This document shows, piece by piece, positions 37,001-48,100 of a stretch of 64,000 bases of DNA. The DNA lies in NCBI RefSeq assembly GCF_032854445.1, contig NC_088303.1:20405501-20469500 (forward strand), in the 5' to 3' direction. The first letter of the stretch is position 1; each line of letters opens with the position of its first letter. The position numbers and the translations under genes were made by a program. The stretch is from Liolophura sinensis (taxonomy: Eukaryota > Mollusca > Polyplacophora > Chitonida > Chitonidae). The notes below the pieces were generated by a model. It searched no databases. It saw nothing but the letters and a program-made list of their open reading frames with translations, and had not been told where the DNA came from.

Positions 37001-40000
37001 ATAGTGACTAGCTACTTCCTTGAAACGCAATCTTGCCGGGCACAATGAAAATTACAACTTCCTTCTAATCTACAGCCCAAGTTAGCTTGAGAAGCATAGT
37101 TCTTTTGCTAACAGAGAAGCTTCCTGACAATGTTAATACTCAATTTAAAGTAAACAAGACACACAAGAAAGATGCTGACAAATGCACAGTGGCAGAAGAT
37201 TCGCCCATTTTTTGTTATTCAAGATCAATTTGACAGTGGTGATTGGTCATCCCAATTAGAAAATCATGCAAACATTTTTTACTTTTAAGAAATAATTAAA
37301 ACCACATTCAATTCTGAGACCAGTGTTTTATTTTGTTTAATTTGCTTGAGTTGTCCATGGCACATTTATGACAAATGTTTTTGTTCCACTGACAAGGGTT
37401 TAAGCCACTATTCCCATGATATAAACCAGAACCATGACACTGTATGACATAAGCCAGCATTCCTCTAAAATTTAAAGTATTGTACTGCCAGAAACAATAT
37501 TTATCTAGAGTGCAGATAATACTGGCGTGATAAATGAACGATCAGATAGTACCAGTTAAAGAGATTATTGATGATGATCTCTGGACATGCATGATGGTGA
37601 CAAAATTTATAAACCACTGCCAGCACACTGCAGGCTGTGGATATCCACCATGTTCTATAAAGAAAAAAAATCACAAAGTCACTTCATATATATAAAAATA
37701 TATTCAGTGCTTTTTGTATGAAGTCCCACAAACATATTACCTGGCTGGCCTCCAGTGGGCATACCAAATGGCTGGGCACCAGGAGGCCCTGCACCTGCCT
37801 GGCCATAGCCTCCATACAAAGGTGCAGCTCCTCCAAATGGCTGGTAGCTGGGCACACCAAACCCTGGCTGTGAAGGGAAGGAGGAGGCACTTGTAGTCGG
37901 TTGGCATGGTTGGGATGACTGAAGAAAAGAAAAGCTCTTCTTAGACACTTCAAAATAAGTATTTGGCTCAAGAAAACTCCCTTAGTTCCAGAACTAAAAT
38001 TTACAGATACACTGTCTTTACAATCATGGTTGACTGTGGCTCATTATTTTGGTAAAATCACAACTCTATTCTTCTAACTGGAGAATAATCCGAATTTTCA
38101 TCCAGTATGAAAAAAAGTTTGCATAACCATACCTCTACCCACTAAAAAGGGGTCTACTCAAATGTTTGAAATTTCTCTCCATGAAGTTTTATTTTTTGTC
38201 ATTCATACATCAACTTATGACACAACCTGGTTCAAAAAGCAGAGGACACCAGAAAGAACACCCGACAATCACAGGGTAGCTGCACCACACTAACTAGTAC
38301 ACATGCATGGCCTACTCCCCTATACTTGACCCCATAAATTGCAAGGGAGTAACAGGACTGCTTAGTCTGTGGGCAAGACAACTGAGTAAAACTAATCACA
38401 AAGCCACAATGGCAAAATTAATGCCTTATAACATACATTTCACCCCACTTTCATCATCTAACACGTGTCTACAGTGATACCTTTACTATGGCTGGGTCCT
38501 GTGGCAAAGCCTGTATAGGCTGAGGTTTGGGTGGCTCACACACATGAAGGTCTTTGATATCACTTCCCCGAAAAATAATATACTCAAATATTTCATCTCT
38601 TGGGGCAACTGGGCGGTCTGTTGGTCGGTCTTCTGTGCCAAATGATCGCACTGCACAAAAAAAGAACAAATGTAAATTCATGTGCAACTATGTAATGATT
38701 TCAGTGTCTTGCAGAAGAAGTGACCAATATGAAATTTTAAGATCTGAAAACTTCAACACAAGCTGTACATGTAGGTTAACAAAACCTTTAGATTTATTTA
38801 TTTCATTGGTGTTTTACGCCGTACTCAAGAATATTTCACTTATACGATGGCGGCCAGCATTATGGTGGGTGGAAACTGGTCAGAGCCCGAGGGAAACCCA
38901 CGACCATCCGCAGGTTGCTGGCAGACCTTCCCACGTACAGCCGGAGAGGAAGCCAGCATGAGCTGGACTAAAACTCACAGCGACCGCATTGGTGAGAGAC
39001 TCCTGGGTCATTACGCTGCGCTAGCGCGTTAACCGACTCAAAACCATTAGATATCACACACATCTTGGGGCATGCAGCTAATTCTTACCTGCTGGTTTAC
39101 TCGACCAGATGAAAATATTAGCTAAATAACACTTTTTTAGTTAACATAAAACTGTTTTCAAAGCTATGCTTTTCTCCAAAATACTTATGATTCTCAGCAA
39201 GCATGTATTTTGATGTACTGTTCGTAGATTTTGTTATTCACATGGACATACAAAAAAAAATAGATCAACTTCATATCCAGTTGCTGATATTTCAGTTGTC
39301 AACTATGTTCCTTTATTTTAGACCTTTTTTAACAATAATGGAGGATAAGAAATCATACAGGCAAGGCCTACTATGTAGACCCCCCGTTCAGTGTTTCATC
39401 AATAGACTGAGAGGCATGACCTGTTGACCGCAGCAACGGAATACTGCTTTTTCCATTGGTTATGTTTCAATGCTCTGACTGATGACTAATATTCCTACAT
39501 AAGTATATACAGGGAGAAGTACATCAGCAACATGTATGCATACAAATACACACTGACCATGGGATTCATGACTAACCATTATGTTTACTTTGATTATGGC
39601 TGATGACTGAGTGTTATATGGAGTGGTCGGCAGACTGGTTGCCGCAAACTCAGAAACCAAACAATCATACGTTGATTCAAGTGACTTTTAGGTTTTACTT
39701 CAAGAAAGGTTAATCCTCAAGAAAGTAAAGACACATTGTGTAAACTGGTTTCATTATGTTCTTGCTCAGTGTAAAAATCAATGCATATGGGACTCAAAAT
39801 CCAGGTGCACAGTGTGTAATCCAGACTGGTTGTTTAGGTAACTTGGTATATGATCATGTACGTGTGGGCAGCGGGTTCTAGCTAACAGACGAGGCATGAA
39901 GGGTTCAATAATGGGCTGTCTCCTACTACCCTGTTTCACCTGCTGGATGGGAGAGATTATTGAATTTTTTTTGGCATGTATGCTTTCCTCACAGAATACA

Positions 40001-40820
40001 GGTCATAATTAGTGCTGTGCTGTATATTTTGATAGGACACTTGGTACATGTATTTTGTTTCCTATGTGTGAAGGCCTTGGGGAAGAACCATTTCACTGTA
40101 ACTGGATTGAATTACTTTTAATAACTATTATTATTATTAGGCCTGTGTCAAGTGGATGACTGCAGGGTAAGGTTGTGCCAGCATAAACGTCTTTCAAAGA
40201 AAAACATTATGTTGTCAAATACAGCCAGCCAGGACTATAATTATTTTTTACATCGCTGAGCAGTGGGATGGATTCTGTTTTAGCAACTTTAAATCTAAAA
40301 TGCCAACATGCATTTGTTATTATGCAACAACTTTGGCTACGTGTACTTAAGCACCCAGCTGAATGTGGTTTTACTCTTCATTGGTAACTTTCAAATCCTA
40401 CCCAAGTCTTCAACTACTTTTCTTTATCACCAGAACAACTAGAAGGCGTCTGGTGACATTGCAACGCATCCTTTACAAATCAACGGTACTGTGTATTGTG
40501 AATCCGGTGTGACAAGTGGATGCTGCTCACTATATTTGTTATCATTGTTACGTTATACACGTCTCCGTGGGGAAGTATACCAGAGGTGTGACTTTGCAGC
40601 AGTTATCAAAATTATTCAACGGTAACACAGGTAAGAGCACAATAAGGGAATTCAACACATATGCGTTAAGCACTGAACGAAACGCTTTGTTGAACCCACC
40701 TTTGGCAAGAGCGACAGTTGATTCATTGGGGTCAATGGTATACAATATGCCTTCATATCGAATTTCAGCCTTTGATATGAGGCTTATTTTGCTGCCGAGA
40801 TACGGAATTCCTCCACTCAT
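30943..40820 (-). CDS. LSM14: LSM14 (RAP55 / Trailer hitch family) mRNP protein, 9 coding exons
   Basis: An LSM14A/B-family P-body protein that represses translation and promotes decapping. The family uses its LSm domain to contact 4E-T and its FDF/FFD/TFG motifs to bind DDX6 and EDC4; this is family knowledge. Seen here are coding exons 40820-40700, 38650-38481, 37918-37741, 36169-36089, 34524-34306, 33116-32922, 32140-31996, 31593-31445 and 31052-30943. All have GT/AG borders and matching phases, giving 455 aa (428 without the fourth exon), close to the usual family length. The protein begins [20 protein letters not shown] (LSm), then [10 protein letters not shown] and [13 protein letters not shown]. 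It continues with a P/G/Q-rich linker, the FDF core [16 protein letters not shown], the FFD box [12 protein letters not shown], the TFG box [10 protein letters not shown] and RGG repeats. The start is only 203 bp from the TAF4 start on the other strand. The 3' end is uncertain (see separate entry). Vertebrates have A and B paralogues; this resembles the single invertebrate form. Confidence 0.95.
31445..31593 (-). CDS. LSM14: LSM14 coding exon 8 (TFG box and RGG)
   Basis: 149 nt. Encodes [20 protein letters not shown] (TFG box), then arginine/glycine repeats [12 protein letters not shown] and [10 protein letters not shown]. It ends CAAG before GTAAGG, phase 1. Confidence 0.93.
31996..32140 (-). 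CDS. LSM14: LSM14 coding exon 7 (acidic stretch and FFD box)
   Basis: 145 nt. An acidic [14 protein letters not shown] leads into [20 protein letters not shown], the FFD box that contacts EDC4 in the family. It ends AAGGG before GTAGGT, phase 2. Confidence 0.93.
32362..32624 (-). mobile_element. Full-length SINE with perfect 14-bp target-site duplication
   Basis: A complete minus-orientation copy from the (ATTT)n tail through GCGGCCAGCATTATGGTGGG and CGTACGGCCGGAGAAG to the tRNA-like head (B-box complement GGACTTGAACTC, end CCACGGAGGCCCC). AGGTACAGTTTGAT occurs directly before it (32348-32361) and directly after it (32625-32638), a diagnostic target-site duplication. It lies in LSM14 intron 6, same strand as the gene. 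The head lies at higher coordinates, so promoter boxes read toward lower coordinates. Confidence 0.96.
32922..33116 (-). CDS. LSM14: LSM14 coding exon 6 (RGG and FDF core)
   Basis: 195 nt, phase 1-1. RGG-type [11 protein letters not shown] is followed by [16 protein letters not shown] and [10 protein letters not shown], the FDF helix region that binds the DDX6 RecA2 surface in the family. Donor GTAAGT. Confidence 0.94.
34306..34524 (-). CDS. LSM14: LSM14 coding exon 5
   Basis: 219 nt, phase 1-1. It starts [18 protein letters not shown] and passes into a Q/N/H/R-rich segment ending in [10 protein letters not shown]. Donor GTAAGT is consensus. Confidence 0.92.
34942..35003 (-). mobile_element. 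SINE tail fragment, second family
   Basis: GCTTGGGGTTTAACGTTGTA, CTCAACAATTTTTCAGTC and ATATGACGACGAAG are the reverse complement of the 3' end of the complete SINE at 62157-62522. Lies in LSM14 intron 4. Confidence 0.8.
36089..36169 (-). CDS. LSM14: LSM14 coding exon 4, symmetric 27-codon exon similar to exon 5
   Basis: Acceptor TTTTCTGGCAG and donor GTAAAT bracket exactly 81 nt in phase 1-1, encoding [17 protein letters not shown] and [10 protein letters not shown]. The next exon also starts GSRGPTPP with an SP-x-x-DQ motif, so the pair looks duplicated. Either exon can follow exon 3 and exon 4 can be skipped in frame, so it may be a cassette. Human LSM14A has a related SPTMEQ-like stretch, supporting it as real coding sequence. 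Confidence 0.82.
37741..37918 (-). CDS. LSM14: LSM14 coding exon 3 (low-complexity linker)
   Basis: Encodes an S/P/G/Q/Y-rich linker ([24 protein letters not shown]) after a strong TTTTCTTTTCTTCAG acceptor. It ends CAG before GTAATA, phase 1. Such linkers are disordered and drive condensation in family members (family knowledge). Confidence 0.88.
38481..38650 (-). CDS. LSM14: LSM14 coding exon 2
   Basis: Completes the LSm domain with [14 protein letters not shown] and [19 protein letters not shown], a near-exact family signature. Acceptor TTTGTGCAG; ends AAG before GTATCA, phase 0. Confidence 0.95.
38794..39038 (-). mobile_element. SINE, slightly 5'-truncated, with target-site duplication
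   Basis: Minus-orientation copy in LSM14 intron 1 running from the tail to CGCTAGCGCGTTAACCGACT in the A-box part of the head. CAAAACCTTTAGAT at 38780 and CAAAACCATTAGAT at 39039 flank it and differ by one base, a good target-site duplication. Confidence 0.94.
39835..40150 (+). repeat. Possible retroelement tail with (TTA)n end
   Basis: GAACCATTTCACTGTAACTG and a terminal run of ATTATTATTATTA resemble the 3' ends of interspersed retroelements that finish in short TTA repeats. The upstream part is not recognisable. Lies in LSM14 intron 1. Weak call. Confidence 0.3.
40700..40820 (-). CDS. LSM14: LSM14 coding exon 1
   Basis: Encodes the first 40 residues of the LSm domain, including [15 protein letters not shown]. 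It ends in AAAG before a GTGGGT donor, phase 1. An ATG four codons upstream would need a non-ATG start, so ATG at 40820 is taken. Confidence 0.95.
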
Positions 40821-41023
40821 CTTCGTCCGCACACCGAATTGGCAGACAGACGGAGGATGACACCGGATTTCAATTCACACCTTCTCCAACCTCTTCGACT
40901 GTCAACATAAAATGGCGTTATTACATCTTTTACTCTCAAGGTGGCGCTTTTCCACCAAAAATATCCCAGGATGCACCGGTGTGCGCAAGCGCTCTTCAGT
41001 TTGCTAGCTTCGTAGAGAGCGAA
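40821..41023. promoter_or_regulatory. Shared bidirectional promoter, LSM14 / TAF4
   Basis: Only 203 bp separate the divergent start codons of LSM14 (40820, minus) and TAF4 (41024, plus), so both 5' UTRs and core promoters must overlap here unless non-coding first exons lie elsewhere. No TATA box is evident. Candidate motifs are an ETS-like ACCGGAT near 40862 and a YY1-like AAAATGGCG at 40909-40917, both typical of TATA-less housekeeping promoters (family-level knowledge; not demonstrated here). Confidence 0.75.
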
Positions 41024-42193
41024 ATGGCGACAGCAAATCCGATAGAAGATCTCTTATCCACTGACATAGATGAGAGTGAAGTGAGTGCGTTTGTTGGATC
41101 TCTGGAGTCACGATTAGCTTCTCCAACTCACAAAGACATCTCCCACCAAATTACAGACTCTTCTGTGAACAGTAACCATATCAGCAATGTGCTAAATGTC
41201 TCAACCGCTACATGTAGTTCTAGCTCCCTATTCACTGTCCAAGGACAGAAGGGTTTGCAAAGCCATGGCAGTCCTGTCATTAATAGTTTATATGGTGCAA
41301 ATGTGAAATCGGACTCACAACTTCTTGGAATACCTTCTATATTGAACTCTACGAATGCAACAGGTAGCCCTGGAGGATTGCTAAACATTACTACATTGAA
41401 CTCAACGCCAAACAAAACTAATACCAGAGCTGTGAACAGTTCTGGGAATATAATGTTGGTCGCCCCATCACATACACCTCCTTTACCTGTGGCATCCCAC
41501 ACCCCTCCTCATGTTAATGTTGGACCAAATGGTAATTTAACTTTTACTGGGGCCAATAACCGGGCTAGTCCCCAAAACTGTTTAGTAGTAACTGCTCATA
41601 ATAATACTAGTAACACCACGGTGTGTGGCAGTGGTTCGAATGGCAGTAAAACAGTGTCCAGTAGTGCCATGTATAACCTGGCCAGTATTGCAGCAGAGCA
41701 AAAGCCTCTCGCTGTCCCAACGGGAATGATAGACATTAAAACTTCAAGCACAAACAGCAAGTTAACTGTTCGAGATCAGCTTGACAAGAAGCCAAATATC
41801 TCAGCTGTATCTGGTTCACCAAGTGCTTCAAAACATCAGATTGTTGTGAAGCAGGAAAGTCGACATGTGAAACAGGAACAAATGCAGCCAACACAACCAT
41901 CTAGTGTGCATATTGTGAATGCTACTTCTAAAGGAATTGTGAGTAACACATCAGGAAGTCATAATGTTATTACAGTGTCCAGGCCAGCTGTTGGCCAAGG
42001 AGGTGCAATAGTGCGACCACAGATTATAACGACCCAAACATCACACGCTAATGGGGCACAACAAATGACAGTGGTTCCAAGGATGCCCAATGCAACTAAC
42101 AGCCAGCCAAAGACCGTTCAAACAACACGAATTAACCCACCTATTCGAATAGCAGCTGCACCACAGATAAACATCGCTCCAAGACCAGGGACG
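41024..42193 (+). CDS. TAF4: TAF4 coding exon 1
   Basis: 390 codons beginning MATANPIEDLLSTDIDESEV, then a low-complexity S/T/N/P/V-rich region typical of the TAF4 N-terminal half, without long polyglutamine. Ends RPGT before a consensus GTAAGT donor, phase 0. The frame is open a little further upstream but has no ATG there. Confidence 0.95.
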
Positions 42194-45100
42194 GTAAGTA
42201 ATGTATTTAAAACATGCTTATGATAAATTTGATTTTTAGAGAACACTTTAATATTTCTGAGAAGATAATTTTGTTGAAATTTGATCATGTAATGCAAGTA
42301 CACGTAAATGGCTTACATGCCTTGGATGTACAGTTTATATGTACAGTGCATAACAGTTGATAGTATTGGTACTTCTTTACTTTTATAGATCAGCTGTCAG
42401 TGCCCTGTTTATTTTGTGTTTTACTGGCAGATCAACACTAAAAAATCTAGATATGGAATAAAAATAAAACTGACAATCCACCTTTGACCTGTGTATTTGG
42501 TACGATCTTGATGTTTTCTATGATCTTCCTGTTTTTCAAGACTTTCTGATCATGTAAATATGTATTCAGCAGGAAAAATTGCCAAGATAGTCTGCATTTT
42601 CCGTAAATTAGATGATGTTTAAGTTTTGTTTTTATTCCAACTGACAACATTCAGAAAAGATTTATTCTGCCCATAAAACAACAGTTAAAATTGGTGTGGC
42701 CTAAAGAGATTGCAGTGGACACAGGGCTGCCCAATTTCCTACCCTCTGCTACCATTCAATTTATAGCTGGTTGGTAGTGAGGTTGGGGTGGTTGTAGTTC
42801 TTTTTACTCACATTTATGTCACGTTTTTTTATTTCAGAGTATGTGTTGGCTCAGTTTACACTGCTAGTCATGCTTGAAGATTATGATCATTTTTTGTCAG
42901 TTTCTGTTCCTATAACCAAATGTCTTACCATATTCTTGTGTTGAGTAGCCCCCTCTTCTAATAAGTGTGTTTGATGGAATGGCTTATAGTCTTCTGTCCA
43001 GGGGCTGAAACATTACATTTTTGCTACCTGATACAACTGACAGATCAATTTTTTGGTGCTACCTGTTCATAACTTCCTCCACCTGTATACATCTTTTTCT
43101 GGAGCTAAACATCATTCTTATTTTTAAAAAAATATGTTTAACTGCAAACAAAAAGGTTCAGTATTAAGAGCAGTTTTTATATAGTGAAATTTAGCCTAAA
43201 CTTATTTTTAAAACATTTACAGTGATTGCTAAAACACACCTGCAGGTAACTGTTGATTTTACCTGTCACTCAGCAATACTACCTGTCTCAAAACAAGTGG
43301 ACACCTTATTATTTTGACCCCATTACTGATGTTACTTGTACATGTATTTATTTTTTTTTTGTATGATTTTTATCCATCAAATAGATAAATAAATAAATAT
43401 CCATGTATGTACAGGTTCTTTCTTATTCCATTTTAGCATGTCGTACACTCAGGATCCTTTCACGTCCTTTTGTCATGATATTCACTATGCAAATTTGTTA
43501 ATGTGTTCTTTCAAATTGGTCTAAGATAACTGTCAAGTTGTTTTTATAGATAGGACAAACAGCTCTGTAAGTCGCTGTTTTGGTCAGTCAAATTTTTGAC
43601 ATAGTCCATTCACTTAATAAGGGTCCCTAGTCAAAGACAGATTAGACTTCTTCTGGGATCTAGCAACTACATGTATTTCAAATTTGCATTTGTTTTTAAT
43701 ATAGATTTTGCATTTGAATTCTGAACAAAAAATGTTCTAAACTGAAGGACTAGTATGTGTACAGTACCTGCACAGTTTAAATGTGCATGTTAGTGAACTA
43801 AAAATACAAGCTTATCACGTTAATAAACATCCAAAAAGGGGAATTCAGCAAATTTGAAGCATACACTGTACTTACACCCATTGAGAGAATTTGTAATATT
43901 TACTGCTGTGTTGATTTCATATTGTTATACATACATCTATGTACATGTTTCAATCCATGTGGTTCAAGCCATGTTTTGCTGAAGATCTGAAGCCATTCAC
44001 AACAATGTCACATATTCTAATCAAACTCCTCTGACACATTTCTCAAAGCATTTTAACGATGTTACAGGCCATTTTTAGCTCACCTGTACTAATTACGGTG
44101 AGAGCTTACATCTACTTCACTCCCAAGTGTTTGTCTCTTTTTTCACAGTACTGATCTACATGTACATGTATATGTAACCTTGACTATGAAGCAAAGTTTA
44201 AGGAGAGAGAATGGAATGTTCAAAAGTCATTTACTTAAATGCTTATTACATGGTTATTTAATAAATTTGAAACTTAATTCAACAGCGAATGTTCATTGCC
44301 TTGGCTATAAGGGCGGTATTTCCAAAATGTATTGAGCTTAAATGTGGCTCACAAAAACAGTGAATTTTATGGTTCAGTGTTAAACATGTAGATGTTAAGG
44401 TTGGTTTCTCAGAAAGTTATGTATTGCAAATGAATTGTTGGTGACCTACATGTGTGTTAATAAGTCACTTTCACATTTCAGGCAGCTACCATTTTTTTTT
44501 TAACAGAAATGTCACAAGAGTTGGGTACTAATTTTCACTCAACAGCCTATGCTTTGAGTTGACGCTGCCGTGCTTACTACATTAAATATCTTCCATTGAA
44601 ATTCTGCCTTGGAAATCATGTCCACATGCTTACTGATTTAAAATCAATGGAGAAACTGAAAATGCCAAGCAGAAAGTGAAAAGCAGCTGCAACCTCAAAC
44701 TTCAAAGGTCATTGTTCGTGACTAGGTGCTAATTTGACCACGACTTCTCTGTTGTGCTGAGCGTAGTGGCCCATATCCGGAAATGTGAACGTCTCTAGAA
44801 TAAATTAAAACATTCATTTGTCACTTCTTTGTGTTAGAATCAGTGTTAAAGGATACATAAAAAGCTTGGTTTTTATTTTTTTTTTATTTCTCAAAGGGCC
44901 TAACCTGATGCATATGACATACATGGTCTAACATATAAAAGTACGAAAAACTTTTCTTTTTGGCATTAAAAATGGCTTTAAGATACAGTTTTCCTAAGGC
45001 ACAGCGGTCAGTCCGTAAATTAAGCAAAATATGCATAAAATAGATGGCTTATTAAGAAATATAAAATACACCTAAACATTTTATTTTTTGTCGTATCATG

Positions 45101-48100
45101 TATCCTGTAAAGTATATGTGGATGTTAAGGATGATATCTCAAGAAGTACTGCATCTTTTGGACGTGTAAATCACACAAAACAAAGGGAATATTCTGTTGT
45201 TGATGCTCTGTCTTTGTTCTAAATACAGTAAATTACAAAATTCTAGACTGTTGTTAGTCAGCCTTTAAGGTACTTGTAAATTTTATTAAGGGTGGTGTCT
45301 CGAAATGTACTTCATATGTTTTTGCATTCATGCGTCTCCTCTTTAATAGTACTAATCTATTTTTAAAACTCTGCAAGTATCATTTGTTATTGACCGTAAA
45401 GCCAGCTTAGGCAAAATTTGATTACAAGCTACAATATCATTAAAGGACACTCCTCATTTGATATGTTGGACTTTTAGACTTTATGCAAGTTAATGCTGTG
45501 TGAATGGGTGTAGGTAGAGTTGAATTTATTATTATTTGTTTTTTTTTTCCAAGGATTGTTTAGAACTATCTGGGTTATGGCAGGATAGTTTAGATTCCTG
45601 TTTCGGTTGCAAAATGCAAAGAATACATTGTAACTTATAAACATGTTTGAAAAAAAAATAAGTGACAGCAATAATGCCAACTGTGATTGTTACAAAGTCC
45701 CAAGTTACATTATATAAAATGTGTTGCATGTAGATGTGATCAGGAAGTACAAATAGGGTGAAATTTGTTCTGCAACTGTAGGTTGCTAGGCACAGCTGCA
45801 TCATCTTATCACTACAAGCACCTGTTCATTTAGGCGTTGTATGTCATACATGTGCACTAAATGACCATAAATTTCGTCCATGACTAACTTGCCCATTTTT
45901 TCTGATTCTGACAGTTATATTGATTTTATAAAGGTGCTTTGAGGTTGACTTGGAACATGGGATAATATACACAAGTTGTGTAACTCCGAAAAAAAGACTT
46001 CATTGTGAATTAATATGTCTGCATTTTATTTAGCCATCATCACTCTCCTGATGATGGCTAAATAAAATGCTGAAGTATTGAGTCACAGTGAAGACTTGTT
46101 GCGGAGTTACACTACTTGTGTATTATGTTAAACTCATCAGTGGCTCTACAGGATTATGGGATGATGTTCTACTTGAAAATTGTAAGTTTCAAAAGTAAGA
46201 TTATGTGGCATTTATTTTGCCTCTAAAAATGCACTTTTGTGGACGAAATTTTAGGTCATTTAGGGTACTTGTAGTCATGTATTTGGACCCACACGGTATT
46301 GATAATGATTTTATATTTTGGCTTGAACTCATATAACTGTGGATCCATGTATCATCACAATTAACTAAACAGAATATTAACTTGATGTACTGTTGTTTCT
46401 GTGCTGTTAAATCTGATATAGGCTACGCCAAATGCCAGAACAGATTACATTGTGGACAGTCACAGCAAGATCCTGTCTCAAGCAGTGCGTGCATTGGATT
46501 GAAATGCAGCAGCCACGTTTCCACATATGTTTACACGGACATGTACATGACATATACTTGTAGGTGTACATATAAACACTTAGTTCAGAGCATTCAGGAC
46601 CGTCACTGGTTCCGACGGTTAAGTGCTGGCTCACTGCAAATGTCTTGCATCTTGATCAGTGACGACACTCTTTTGAAGTGAGCTGTTGCTTTGGCTTTAT
46701 TTAAGTCAGCAGGTTTGTCAGATACCTGACAAAGGGATGTGGCTTATTCTTCCACTCCTTAATTAAAGCTAACCTCAGTGATATATGTAGATACCGGTAT
46801 GTGGAAAATTCTTCATTGTGGTGTAAAACATCAGTCAAATAAACAAGCAAGCAAATAAATGCAGGGCACTGCTTTGTGCTGCAGTTCACATTGCATCAGC
46901 TGTCAAAATCATGTTCTGCACGCCTCTGTGAATTTTCACTCTATTAACTCTTTTGTTTATGTTGGGTACATTACTTGCCACTCCAACAGTTACACACTGT
47001 TCTTCTACATGTGAGCCATGTGACAGAATTCATGGGGACATGCTTAGTGGATTTATATACATACCTCATGTAAATGTATAGGCTCTGAAATGGAGCAGTT
47101 TTGTGAACAACATTGTGTCTTTTAGGATGTTTAAGTGACACTTGAATATATATTATACATACATGTTACTATCTGTGCACTTGCAGTGCCGCATGTACTG
47201 TAAGCAAAAGAAATCTAATAACGGTTGGTGCGTGAGCTGTAAGAGGATTTTGTGCATGGTTGTTTTCGTCATCCTGATAAATATGTGTTTGGCTGTTGCA
47301 GAACACCATAACCCTGCCTCCTGGCCTTCATGGGACATTTATGATGAAGAATGAGCAGGGTCAGATTGTGTTGATGTCCACAGGACAGCATGGTGGCATC
47401 CCCACTCAGCAGACCTCCACATCTGCCTTACAAGGCAAAGTCAACATACAAACAATCAAGGTAACTGTACCTATTTTGCTAGAAAAACCATAGACATTGA
47501 CTGCCTCAGTGACCTAATGGTTACAGCACCCACGTCAAAGTCAGGAGTCTTCCAGCAATCTGGAAATTGTGGTGGGTTTCCGCCGCGCTCTGCCCAGTTT
47601 CCTCCCACCATAATGCTGGCCGCAGTCGTACAAGTGAAATATTTTTAAGTATGGCGTAAAACACAAATCAAATCAAATAAATAAATCAGGAGACCAGGGA
47701 TTAAACCCGGTAGGGTCAGGTGGGGTCATACCAAAGATTTTGAAATCATTAATGATACTTATTGCTACCTGGCTTAGCACTCAGCACACCCAGTCCCATA
47801 AATCTGACTGCCATCTTCCATGTATATATTTTATAAGTGAAATATTCTAGAGTACAATATAGTAGAAGACTTGATGAACATATTTAAAAACTAGTTTTAG
47901 TTATTCAGTAGGTCCAAAAGCATCAGTTATCTGCCTTGGCAAAATGTCAGTGACTTTAATTTGTCATTTTCTTTAAATTGTGACAGTTTAAATGATGTAA
48001 GTGTTTATACACTACATACATGTTGTGTGTTACATGGTTAATGGGCTGGCTTGCTGATACTACAGTATCAAACCCTTCACCAATGAGGCTGCATGTTAGA

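Noticed and set aside
40821-40832. ATG-like upstream start adding MRTK to LSM14
   Set aside because: The upstream codon is not [13 protein letters not shown] beginning at 40820 matches the conserved LSM14 start.
40979-41023. Upstream extension of the TAF4 frame
   Set aside because: The 15 extra codons begin with GTG, not ATG, and ATG at 41024 has better context and matches TAF4 N-termini.
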